From Planctomycetota bacterium (lineage in GTDB: Bacteria; Planctomycetota; Phycisphaerae; SM23-33): 45,104 nt of DNA. This document shows, one piece after another, positions 8,546-15,894 of this stretch (the first letter of the stretch is position 1; every line of letters starts with the position of its first letter). The position numbers and the translations under genes are program-made. The notes under the pieces are model-generated. The model was not told the DNA's origin. It ran no database searches and saw nothing but the letters and a program-made list of their open reading frames with translations. The DNA lies in the NCBI GenBank assembly GCA_009908915.1, contig JAAAOJ010000016.1, forward strand, positions 1 to 45,104. Direction: 5' to 3'.

Positions 8546-10192
8546 ATGGCCCGGTCCGGCACATCTGCCTTCAGCAACTGGACAGACATGCTTCGATTCA
8601 AGGTGTATCGAGACGGCAAACCGGCTGACGGAACCGACCTGTCGGGTGCGTACCTCTTCGGCCAGGACGGCATTCCCATCCGTGCCGATATCGTCAGCTC
8701 GCGCGACCAGATCACATGCATGAAGCGTGTAGGCGCGGCCTGCGGGCTGAGTCTCCTGTGGGACGCCGGCGACGGCAAGCGCTGCCTGCTGGGCACGACC
8801 CGCCTGCCGGAACGCTCCGAGCCGTACAATCTCAACCTCGAACTTCTCCGTGCCCAGATTATGCTGCTCTACCAGAAACGCGAGGATTGGGCGCTGTTTG
8901 ACCTGCCCGAGGCCGACGACCTCAACGAGGAATTCGCCGGCGTCCGCCAGGCCTTCGTGCGGGCGATGGTCGTCAACGTAAGCGACCCGGGTGCCGCGGC
9001 GGCGATGGCCGACGAGGCGCTGCGGTCGGCACTGAGCTTCGGCGAGCGGCTGGCGCTGTTCCACAGCGACATCGTCATGCGGCAGCACGATTCGGCCATG
9101 CGGCGGCTGTACTTCGGTTCGCGCGCGTTGCTTGAGCACGACAGCCCGGCCGTCGTCAAACGGCTGCGTGACGGCTTCGATTTTGTCCTGCTGCCGATCC
9201 CGTGGCGGAGCATCGAGCCGAAGGAAGGGTCGCGGGATTTCGGCCGCCTCGATGCGTGGATGAACTGGGCCAATCGCGAGAAGCACGACATCCACGGCGG
9301 GCCGCTGTTGAGCTTTGAGCCGGAGTTCCTGCCCGAGTGGCTGTACGGCTACGAGAACGACTTCGACGATCTGCGCGACCATGTGTTCGGCCACATTCAA
9401 CACATCGTCAAGCGCTATGCGGACGTGAATGTCTGGCACGTGATTTCCGGCCTGGAGGCGATCAACCCCTTTAACCTGAGTTTCGATCAGATCATGGAGC
9501 TGACGCGAACCTGTTGCCAGCTTGTCAAGACGCTGGCGCCGGACTCGACGGCCCTGATCGATGTCGCCATGCCGTGGGGCGAGTACTACGCCCGCAACCA
9601 GCGAACCATTCCGCCGATGCTCTATGCGGACATGACCTACCAGTCCAACATCAAGTTCGACGCCTTCGGCGTGCGGATCAATATGGGTATGCCCGCCGAC
9701 GGGCATTACGTCCGCGATGTGCTGCGAATCAGTGCGTTACTGGATGAGTTTCACCCGCACGGCAAGGATGTTTACGTGACCGCCGCCGGCGTGCCGTCGC
9801 AGAACGGCCGCGACCCCGCCGACAGCACCGGGGGACACAAGAACCCTTCGCACGCGGGCTCGTGGCGCGGGCCGTGGAGCCCAAAGCTGCAGGCCACCTG
9901 GCTGCAGACGCTGGTGCGGCTGTCGATGAGCAAGCCATACGTCAAGGGCATCTGTTGGCTGGATGTGGCGGACCTGCCGGGCCATGACCTGCCGCACGGT
10001 GGCCTGTGTGCGGCCGACCTGCGCAGCAAGCCGGCCTGGAAGGAAATGCGAGCCATGCGCCAGGCGATGATTGCCGGGCAGAAGCCCGCCGGCGTCGGCA
10101 GCGAGACGCCGGGCGGGGAGGCGGCCGCCGAAGCCAAGGCCGGGCAGGGCTTCACGGGCCCCAAACCGGGCCTGCCGGGCGAGGAGGCTTGA
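8546..10192 (+). CDS. glycoside hydrolase family 10-like protein, catalytic residues not conserved
   Basis: The 548-residue protein has an N-terminal beta-rich domain (about 15-150, beginning MLRFKVYRDGKP) and a TIM-barrel-like domain resembling GH10 xylanases (about 185-500). Where GH10 has its acid/base motif WDVVNE this protein has WHVISGLE, and where the nucleophile motif ITELD is expected it has VTAAG. Both carboxylates appear lost or displaced, so xylanase activity is doubtful; a carbohydrate-binding or structural role is possible. No signal peptide is evident. The start may instead be ATG 8588 (MLRFKV); 8546 is the first ATG after the promoter. The tail is rich in Gly, Ala and Pro. The ComEA-like gene starts five bases after its stop. 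Confidence 0.8.
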   Translation: MARSGTSAFSNWTDMLRFKVYRDGKPADGTDLSGAYLFGQDGIPIRADIVSSRDQITCMKRVGAACGLSLLWDAGDGKRCLLGTTRLPERSEPYNLNLELLRAQIMLLYQKREDWALFDLPEADDLNEEFAGVRQAFVRAMVVNVSDPGAAAAMADEALRSALSFGERLALFHSDIVMRQHDSAMRRLYFGSRALLEHDSPAVVKRLRDGFDFVLLPIPWRSIEPKEGSRDFGRLDAWMNWANREKHDIHGGPLLSFEPEFLPEWLYGYENDFDDLRDHVFGHIQHIVKRYADVNVWHVISGLEAINPFNLSFDQIMELTRTCCQLVKTLAPDSTALIDVAMPWGEYYARNQRTIPPMLYADMTYQSNIKFDAFGVRINMGMPADGHYVRDVLRISALLDEFHPHGKDVYVTAAGVPSQNGRDPADSTGGHKNPSHAGSWRGPWSPKLQATWLQTLVRLSMSKPYVKGICWLDVADLPGHDLPHGGLCAADLRSKPAWKEMRAMRQAMIAGQKPAGVGSETPGGEAAAEAKAGQGFTGPKPGLPGEEA

Positions 10193-10197
10193 GCGGG

Positions 10198-10590
10198 ATG
10201 GCCCGGCGTGTCGGACCCCGCATCGATCTGTCGCTGGCACCGCGGCTGCGACTGGCCGTGCTCCTGCTGGCCGCCCTCGGCGGCGCCGTCTGGGCGGTGG
10301 CCCGGCCGGAGCGGCTCTGGTTTCCTCGCCGACTGCCCGAGTCGCCCGAACGCATTGCGTCCGCTCGCGAGTTGATCGATCCGAACACGGCCTCGGTTCC
10401 CTCCCTTCGACGCTTGCCGGACGTCGGCATTCTGCGGGCGCGGGATATCGTCGCCTGGCGGCAGACGCATGGCCCGGTAGCATTCCGCACGCTGGCCGAC
10501 CTCGACGCCGTCTACAATATCGGCCCGGCCACCCTTAGGCACATTGCACCGCACCTGTCGCTGCCGGCCGAGACGGAACGGGGCCGCTGA
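10198..10590 (+). CDS. ComEA-like helix-hairpin-helix protein
   Basis: A 130-residue protein with one N-terminal hydrophobic helix (LRLAVLLLAALGGAVWAVA, about residues 18-36) and a C-terminal helix-hairpin-helix region. IDPNTASVPSLRRLPDVGIL (about 60-80) is the typical ComEA-type 'N-A-....-L-..-L-P-.-V/I-G' start, followed by a second hairpin in LDAVYNIGPATLRHI. Such proteins bind DNA non-specifically at the outer face of the membrane, and ComEA acts in DNA uptake. The ATG at 10198 comes just after the GH10-like stop and the CPBP protease gene follows after three bases, so the three are probably cotranscribed. A role in competence is only a possibility. Confidence 0.75.
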   Translation: MARRVGPRIDLSLAPRLRLAVLLLAALGGAVWAVARPERLWFPRRLPESPERIASARELIDPNTASVPSLRRLPDVGILRARDIVAWRQTHGPVAFRTLADLDAVYNIGPATLRHIAPHLSLPAETERGR

Positions 10591-10593
10591 GGC

Positions 10594-11313
10594 ATGCCAC
10601 GCCGCGAGGAGCCCATTCGCGATCCCGCCGAGCAGTACGCGCTGGAGATCCATCGGCCGATCAATCACCTGGCGATCATCCTGCCGCTGCTGGCGTTCTT
10701 CCATGTGGCGAGCATGGTCGCGGGAATCCGCACGGCCTTGCTCGTGCCGCATTACCTCACCTTCGTGCTCGCGCTGCTGGGGGCGACGGGGGCGTACCTG
10801 ACGGCGGCGCTGGTGGTGGCCGTGTTGGGCGCGCAGCACGTGGTGAGGAAGGACCCCTGGCGTGTGAGCCTGACGGCCGTGGCGGGGCAGGCCGGCGAGG
10901 GCGTGGTGTGGACGCTGCCGTTGCTGCTGGCGGCCTGGCTGACGACGGGGCTCGGCCGCCCCGTGCCGCCCGATGACCGGTTCCAGGGCGTCTTAGAGAG
11001 CATCGGGGCCGGCGTCTACGAGGAGTTTCTCTTTCGACTGGTGCTGATTTCGGTCGTGAACATCGTGCTGATCGACCTGGTCGGCCTGAGAAAGGTGCCC
11101 GCCGCCATCATCGCGGTGGTTGTCTCGGCGGTGCTGTTCGCGGCCTGCCACTTCAGCCCGGAGGAGTTGCTCGGCCGGGAGATGATGAACTGGACGATCT
11201 TCAGCTTTTTCCTGCTGGCCGGGGCGTGGTGGGCGGTGCTGTACGCGTGGCGCGGCTTCGCGGTGGTGGTGGTGTCCCACGTCTGCTGGGACCTGTTCGT
11301 CGCGTTCATGTAG
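10594..11313 (+). CDS. CPBP family intramembrane metalloprotease
   Basis: A 239-residue polytopic membrane protein with about six hydrophobic helices. The CPBP (CAAX protease and bacteriocin-processing) motifs are in order: GVYEEFLFR (EExxxR, near residue 145), FAACHF (FxxxH, near 183) and HVCWDLF (HxxxD, near 230), giving the glutamate and histidine set for an intramembrane peptidase. Substrates are unknown; bacterial members range from bacteriocin maturation or immunity to prenyl-protein processing. It starts three bases after the ComEA-like gene. The 201 bases after its stop contain no feature that I recognise. Confidence 0.85.
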   Translation: MPRREEPIRDPAEQYALEIHRPINHLAIILPLLAFFHVASMVAGIRTALLVPHYLTFVLALLGATGAYLTAALVVAVLGAQHVVRKDPWRVSLTAVAGQAGEGVVWTLPLLLAAWLTTGLGRPVPPDDRFQGVLESIGAGVYEEFLFRLVLISVVNIVLIDLVGLRKVPAAIIAVVVSAVLFAACHFSPEELLGREMMNWTIFSFFLLAGAWWAVLYAWRGFAVVVVSHVCWDLFVAFM

Positions 11314-11514
11314 TACAGGGCGCATTGAAACCATGCCTCGACCTCGCGACACGATCCATTTCTAAACGTCGGAAAAGGCTTCTTTGACGCCTCCCTCAGA
11401 AATCCGAGGAAGTGCCGATCAGCACCGTTTTCGTGGCATAACACTCTTGTGCGTTGCAAAATCGTTCTGGTCTTCCGCCCACCTGACTTGTGAGGGTGAC
11501 GTCAAGACGGGGGC

Positions 11515-12903
11515 TCATGCCAGTGTCCTTTTCCAGAATCGGAGTTGCTTGGTGAGTTGTTTCGCGCCGGCGGCTCCGTCGGGCGCGTAACGCTTGACGA
11601 CGTTTTCGGCGGTGAGGTATGTGGCGACGTCGGCCTCGATGGCATCGCTGTGGGCCTGCAGATCGTCGAGCGACAGATCGGATAGCGGCAGGTCGCGCCG
11701 CTCGGCTTCGGCGACGATTGTGCCGACGATGCCGTGGGCCGTCCGGAACGGCACGCCCTTGTTGACGAGGTACTCGGCGAGGCTGGTCGCATCGAGATAG
11801 CCGCTCGTCAGGTCCGGCTGGCGGAGCGTGGCGGCTCGCACGATGCCGGGCGCGACGGCGATGGCCTGACGGATGCCCTCAACGGCTTCGAAGGCGAAGC
11901 GCTTGTCGTCCTGCAGATCGCGGTTGTAGGCCAGCGGCAGGCCCTTGAGCAGCGTCAGTATACCCACCAGTTGGGCCAGGGCGTTGGCGGATCGGCCCCG
12001 GATCAGTTCGAGCGTGTCGGCGTTTCTCTTCTGGGGCATCATGCTGCTGGAGGTGCAGTAGGCGTCGTGCAACTCGAGGAGGCCGAACTCGCTGGAGGCG
12101 TAGATGATCCAGTCTTCGCACCAGCGTGAGAGGTGCATGCCGAGCGTCGCACAGCAGAAGCACAACTCGGCGAGGAAGTCACGGTCGCTGGTCGCGTCGA
12201 TGCTGTTGCGGCTGTACTTGGGGAAGCCCAGCAGCTCGGCCGTCCGCGCGCGGTCGAGGGGGATGCTGGTCCCGGCGACGGCTCCGCTGCCGAGCGGGCA
12301 GACGTTGATGCGTTTGCGGCAGTCGGCGAGTCGGTCGGCGTCACGCTGGAGCATTTCGACGTAGGCCAGCATGGCCTGGCCGGCAACGATCGGCTGGGCG
12401 CGCTGCAGGTGCGTGTAGGCGGGGACAACGGTCTTGCCGTCGCGCTCGGCGAGTTCGACGAACGCGCGCTGCAGCTCGGCGATGTGCTGGGCGAGGGTTT
12501 CCGCGGCGTCACGCGCCCACATCCGCAGGTCGAGGGTGATCTGGTCGTTGCGGCTGCGGCCGGTGTGGAGCTTTCGGCCCACCTCGCCGGTCCGGTCGGT
12601 CAGAGCCGTCTCGATGACCATGTGAATGTCTTCGAGGGCGAGGGGCATATCGAGCGTGCCGGCTTCGATGTCCTCTGCGACGCTGGCCAGGCCGCGTTTG
12701 ATGGCGGTGAATTCCTTCTTCTTGAGGATGCCCTGCTCGCTGAGCATCTGTGCGTGGGCGAGCGAGCCGGCGATGTCGTACTTCCACAGGGCGACGTCGA
12801 CGTCGAGGCTGGCCAGCAGTTCGGCGGTGGCGGCGTCGGCTTCGGCGGTGAGGCGATGGCCCCAAGATTTCCGCGACGACTTGTTCTGTTTCTTCGCGGC
12901 CAT
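11515..12903 (-). CDS. argH: argininosuccinate lyase
   Basis: ArgH cleaves argininosuccinate to arginine and fumarate, the last step of arginine synthesis. The protein is 462 residues, normal for the family, and carries the fumarase/aspartase superfamily signature SSSMMPQKRN (near residues 280-290) and TGRSRNDQ near 115. ATG 12903 is chosen because GGAGA lies six to ten bases upstream and the sequence then matches the conserved N-terminus (WGHRL). An in-frame extension to 12987 is possible but would add an untypical leader. It lies 50 bases downstream of a small membrane-protein gene and no other arg gene is visible. The fumarate it makes connects to fumC (25403). Confidence 0.97.
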   Translation of the reverse strand: MAAKKQNKSSRKSWGHRLTAEADAATAELLASLDVDVALWKYDIAGSLAHAQMLSEQGILKKKEFTAIKRGLASVAEDIEAGTLDMPLALEDIHMVIETALTDRTGEVGRKLHTGRSRNDQITLDLRMWARDAAETLAQHIAELQRAFVELAERDGKTVVPAYTHLQRAQPIVAGQAMLAYVEMLQRDADRLADCRKRINVCPLGSGAVAGTSIPLDRARTAELLGFPKYSRNSIDATSDRDFLAELCFCCATLGMHLSRWCEDWIIYASSEFGLLELHDAYCTSSSMMPQKRNADTLELIRGRSANALAQLVGILTLLKGLPLAYNRDLQDDKRFAFEAVEGIRQAIAVAPGIVRAATLRQPDLTSGYLDATSLAEYLVNKGVPFRTAHGIVGTIVAEAERRDLPLSDLSLDDLQAHSDAIEADVATYLTAENVVKRYAPDGAAGAKQLTKQLRFWKRTLA

Positions 12904-12953
12904 GTGCGATCTCCGTTCGGTTGCCGGTATTGTTCCCGGGCGGTGAGCGAAAC

Positions 12954-13355
12954 TCAAGTGATAACGCTTGGTGTTTGTCTCGAACACCGCTCAACGGCGC
13001 ACGGCGCGTACTGGCCGACGTGGTGGTTTAGCGGTCGACGGGGCCGCTCCTTCGTCTTCTTCGCAACGCGGCCGGCAGTGTCAGGAGCAGCCCGAGCAAG
13101 GCCAGCAAACAGAATGCTCTTCCACGCAAACAGCCACCAAGGCCGCCACCATGCGCCGGTTTGCGTTTCAACGATATCCGAGACACCGAAGCAGATGAAC
13201 GTCGCGGCGGCAAGGAGCTTTCGGCCTCGCCATGCCGGACGCCGCATTGTAACGGCGAACGCCCCGCCGATGCCGATCCAGAGACACGCCTCGGCGAGAT
13301 TGAGGAGCCCGTAGGAATTGTCCAGCAGGATGTACTCAACGCTGTCCTGATCCAT
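12954..13355 (-). CDS. small membrane protein, unknown function
   Basis: 133 residues with three likely membrane helices in the first 95 (around NLAEACLWIGIGGAFAV, KLLAAATFICFGVSD and WWLFAWKSILFAGLA), then a basic cytoplasmic tail. The aromatic-rich motif GAWWRPWWLFAWK and the acidic SDIVET look conserved-protein-like, but I cannot name the family. A TACAAT box sits exactly six bases before the ATG, so the transcript is probably leaderless. The gene is divergent from the pyrK-like gene and upstream of argH on the same strand. Confidence 0.7.
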   Translation of the reverse strand: MDQDSVEYILLDNSYGLLNLAEACLWIGIGGAFAVTMRRPAWRGRKLLAAATFICFGVSDIVETQTGAWWRPWWLFAWKSILFAGLARAAPDTAGRVAKKTKERPRRPLNHHVGQYAPCAVERCSRQTPSVIT

Positions 13356-13361
13356 GATCGG

Positions 13362-13367
13362 ATTGTA
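13362..13367 (-). promoter_or_regulatory. -10 box of a leaderless transcript (small membrane protein)
   Basis: Minus-strand TACAAT with six bases (CCGATC) to ATG 13355; no Shine-Dalgarno fits in between. The same bases read as TTGTA on the plus strand, within a possible -35 for the divergent gene. Confidence 0.5.
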
Positions 13368-13388
13368 CCGTCACGGCGCCGTCTTCGG

Positions 13389-13394
13389 TATGAT
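13389..13394 (+). promoter_or_regulatory. -10 box of a leaderless transcript (pyrK-like gene)
   Basis: TATGAT with six bases (GTGACC) to ATG 13401. A TTGTAC at 13363-13368 is a possible -35, but the 20-base spacer is long. Confidence 0.5.
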
Positions 13395-13400
13395 GTGACC

Positions 13401-14348
13401 ATGTGCGATTCAGCGACGGAAAAACGTGGCGTGTACGAGGGCGAGGTCGCGGCCAACGAGCTGCTCTGCCGGAAGCACTGGCGGCTGCGGCTGCGGGTGA
13501 CGGCGTTGCCGCCGTCGCGGCCGGGACAGTTCGTGCAGCTCCAGTGCAGGCCGATCCGCGAGCAGGTTTCGGCCCGGGAGGTCGAGTGGGCGGACGGCCA
13601 GCTTCCGCAGTTCACCCAGCCGGAACTCACCGACAAAGAGCCGCTCCTGCGGCGGCCGCTGAGCATCGGCGGGCGACGCGACACGGGCGCCACGGCGGAG
13701 CTTGATCTGATCTACCGTGCGGTGGGCACGGGCACGACGTGGCTGAGTGGCGTGCGGGCCGGCGACCGCCTGAGCGTCATCGGGCCGCTGGGCAACGCGT
13801 TTCCGGTCAGCCAGCACAAGCCGCGGGCGGCCCTGGTGGGCGGGGGCGTGGGCATTCCGCCAATGCTCTGCCTTGCCGATGCGATCGGCCGGGGCAAGCA
13901 GGCGACGGCCTTCTGCGGCGTGCGGAGCCAGCACCTCTTGCCGCTGACGCTGACGGGCAAGCCCGACGCCGACGGCCGGCCCGGCGCCTGCGCCGAGGAG
14001 TTCGCGCGGTCGGGCGCGACGACGGTGGTCGCCAGCGACGACGGGACGGTCGGCTACGAGGGTCTGGTCACCGACGCCCTGCTGCATTGGCTGCGGGCCG
14101 AGGCGGTGCCTGCCGATGATCTGGTGGTCTACGCCTGCGGGCCGGAGCCGATGATGCGGGCGGCGGCGGACCTGTGCATCGAACTGGGCATCGAGTGTTA
14201 CGTCTCGCTGGAGCGGATCATGGCCTGCGGCATGGGGACCTGCCAGAGCTGTGTGGTGAAGATTCGCGACGACAGTCGGCAGGGCTGGGCCTACAAGCTC
14301 TGCTGCAGCGACGGGCCGGTCTTTCCGGCCGACGCCGTTGTCTGGTAG
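13401..14348 (+). CDS. pyrK: dihydroorotate dehydrogenase electron-transfer subunit-like protein
   Basis: PyrK-type subunits hold FAD and a 2Fe-2S cluster and pass electrons from dihydroorotate dehydrogenase (PyrD) to NAD+. This 315-residue protein shows the FAD-binding RRPLSI (near 88), the nucleotide-binding GGGVGIPPM (near 150), YACGPEPMM (near 245) and the C-terminal cluster cysteines in ACGMGTCQSC with LCCSDGPVF further on. It is somewhat longer than the usual 250-280 residues, with an insertion around 60-80. No pyrD is in the window, so its partner is encoded elsewhere or it serves another oxidoreductase. ATG 13401 is the only plausible start. Confidence 0.85.
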   Translation: MCDSATEKRGVYEGEVAANELLCRKHWRLRLRVTALPPSRPGQFVQLQCRPIREQVSAREVEWADGQLPQFTQPELTDKEPLLRRPLSIGGRRDTGATAELDLIYRAVGTGTTWLSGVRAGDRLSVIGPLGNAFPVSQHKPRAALVGGGVGIPPMLCLADAIGRGKQATAFCGVRSQHLLPLTLTGKPDADGRPGACAEEFARSGATTVVASDDGTVGYEGLVTDALLHWLRAEAVPADDLVVYACGPEPMMRAAADLCIELGIECYVSLERIMACGMGTCQSCVVKIRDDSRQGWAYKLCCSDGPVFPADAVVW

Positions 14349-14430
14349 ACCTTAGACCTTGGCGGATACTGGAATTGCGCCGGGCGATCTGCCATAATCG
14401 CCGCCTGACCCCAACAGGAGAACCCCGCTG

Positions 14431-15813
14431 ATGGAATCGCTTGAAGCCCTGCAGGATCGTTACGGCCTTCCGATTGTCTTCCAGTTTGTCGTTCGTCTCT
14501 ACGGGGGGGGCGACGTTCGTGGCCCGTTGCTTTCGGCCATCGCCGAGACCGGTGCCGTTGCCAGCGAGATGCAGTTGGAGGAGGTCGAGGCCCCCAGTGG
14601 CGACCTCCTCTACAGTCTGCTGGTCTTCACGCGCGGCGACGAGCAGATGGGCCGGGTTCGCGAGGCGGTTGAGGTGGTCGAGGGCGTGAGCATCGTCGAG
14701 GTGATCGACATCGCCATGGAGAGCCATCGCGGCGGCGGGTGCGAAATGCGAAGCCGCTGCCCCATCGAGAGCAACACCGACCTGCGGATCGTCTACACGC
14801 CGGGCGTGGCCCGGGTATGCAAGGCCATCGAGGCCAATTCTGACCTCGCCCGCGAGTACACGGCCATCAGCAACAAGGTCGGTATTGTCACCAACGGCAC
14901 GGCGGTTCTGGGCCTGGGCGACATCGGCTGTGTGCCCGGCATGCCGGTGATGGAAGGCAAGAGCGCGATTTTCTGGGAGTTCGCGGGCATCTCGGCCGAG
15001 CCGATCCTGGTCGATACGCACGACCCGGAGACATTCATCGAGACGGTGGCGACCATTGCCCCGACGTTCGGCGCGATCCAGGTCGAGGACGTCAAGGCGC
15101 CCGAGTGTTTCCAGATCACGCGCGAACTTGACCAGCGCCTGTCGATACCCGTCATGCACGACGACCAGCACGGTACGGCGACGATCTGCCTGGCCGGCCT
15201 GTACAGTGCGCTGCGCCGCAAGGGCTGGACGATGGGCGATATGAAGGTGGCCGTCAGCGGCGCAGGCGCCGCCGGAACGGCGATTAACGAGCTGTTGCAG
15301 GCCGCCGGCGTGGGCGACGTGGTACTGGTCGATTCGGTCGGCATTATCCACGGCGGTCGGCCCGAACGCATGAACCCCGCCAAGGAGAAGCTTGCGAAGG
15401 AGTCCAACCGCGACAATATCTCCGGCGGGCTCGCCGAGGCCATGAAGGATGCGCACGTGTTCATCGGCTGCTCGCAGCCGGACATCGTCAGCCGGGACAT
15501 GGTCCGCGGCATGGCCGACAAGCCGATTCTCTTCCCGCTGGCCAACCCTGTCAGCGAGATCTCCAGGCCCGACGCGTTCGACGCCGGGGCCGACGTCTAC
15601 GCCGACGGTCGCTACATGAACAACGCCATTGCCTACCCGGGCATCTTCCGCGGCGCGCTCGACAGCGGCACGGACCGTATCACGCTCAAGATGATGATGG
15701 CCGCCGCCGACCGGCTGGCCGAGATCGTCCCCGAGGGCGAACTGCTGCCCGAGATGATGGACCCGCAGACCCACGCCTCCGTCGCCGACGCCGTCGCCAC
15801 GGCGGCGGGGTAG
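14431..15813 (+). CDS. NAD(P)-dependent malic enzyme with N-terminal ACT-like domain
   Basis: Malic enzyme oxidatively decarboxylates malate to pyruvate and CO2. Residues 1-95 resemble an ACT-type regulatory domain (repeated beta-alpha pattern, VVEGVSIVEVIDIAM). The catalytic part follows: YTPGVARVC (near 125), metal-binding DDQHGTA (near 245), the Rossmann motif VSGAGAAGTA (near 275) and LANPVSEI near 370. The short bacterial form is about 400 residues; the extra N-terminus explains 460. An AGGAG ribosome-binding site precedes ATG 14431, and CATAAT at 14393-14398 may be its -10. The ACT domain suggests allosteric control by a small ligand, probably an amino acid (inference). NAD versus NADP preference cannot be read. 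Confidence 0.93.
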   Translation: MESLEALQDRYGLPIVFQFVVRLYGGGDVRGPLLSAIAETGAVASEMQLEEVEAPSGDLLYSLLVFTRGDEQMGRVREAVEVVEGVSIVEVIDIAMESHRGGGCEMRSRCPIESNTDLRIVYTPGVARVCKAIEANSDLAREYTAISNKVGIVTNGTAVLGLGDIGCVPGMPVMEGKSAIFWEFAGISAEPILVDTHDPETFIETVATIAPTFGAIQVEDVKAPECFQITRELDQRLSIPVMHDDQHGTATICLAGLYSALRRKGWTMGDMKVAVSGAGAAGTAINELLQAAGVGDVVLVDSVGIIHGGRPERMNPAKEKLAKESNRDNISGGLAEAMKDAHVFIGCSQPDIVSRDMVRGMADKPILFPLANPVSEISRPDAFDAGADVYADGRYMNNAIAYPGIFRGALDSGTDRITLKMMMAAADRLAEIVPEGELLPEMMDPQTHASVADAVATAAG

Positions 15814-15835
15814 CGATCGGCGTGCAACCGGGCAG

Positions 15836-15869
15836 AGAAAAGGGCGGCTCAGTGGAAGCTGAACCGCCC
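15836..15869 (-). terminator. intrinsic terminator of the metH-like gene
   Basis: An 11-position stem (GGGCGGCTCAG / CTGAACCGCCC, one mismatch) with a six-base loop is followed on the minus strand by a CTTTTCTC tract, 26 bases after the stop at 15895. It may also serve the convergent malic enzyme gene. Confidence 0.75.
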
Positions 15870-15894
15870 GTGGCGTGGCTTCGTCGGGCGGTAA

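Noticed and set aside
13161..13400. N-terminal extension of the pyrK-like protein
   Set aside because: The in-frame stretch overlaps the divergent membrane-protein gene and both -10 boxes; ATG 13401 fits the family.
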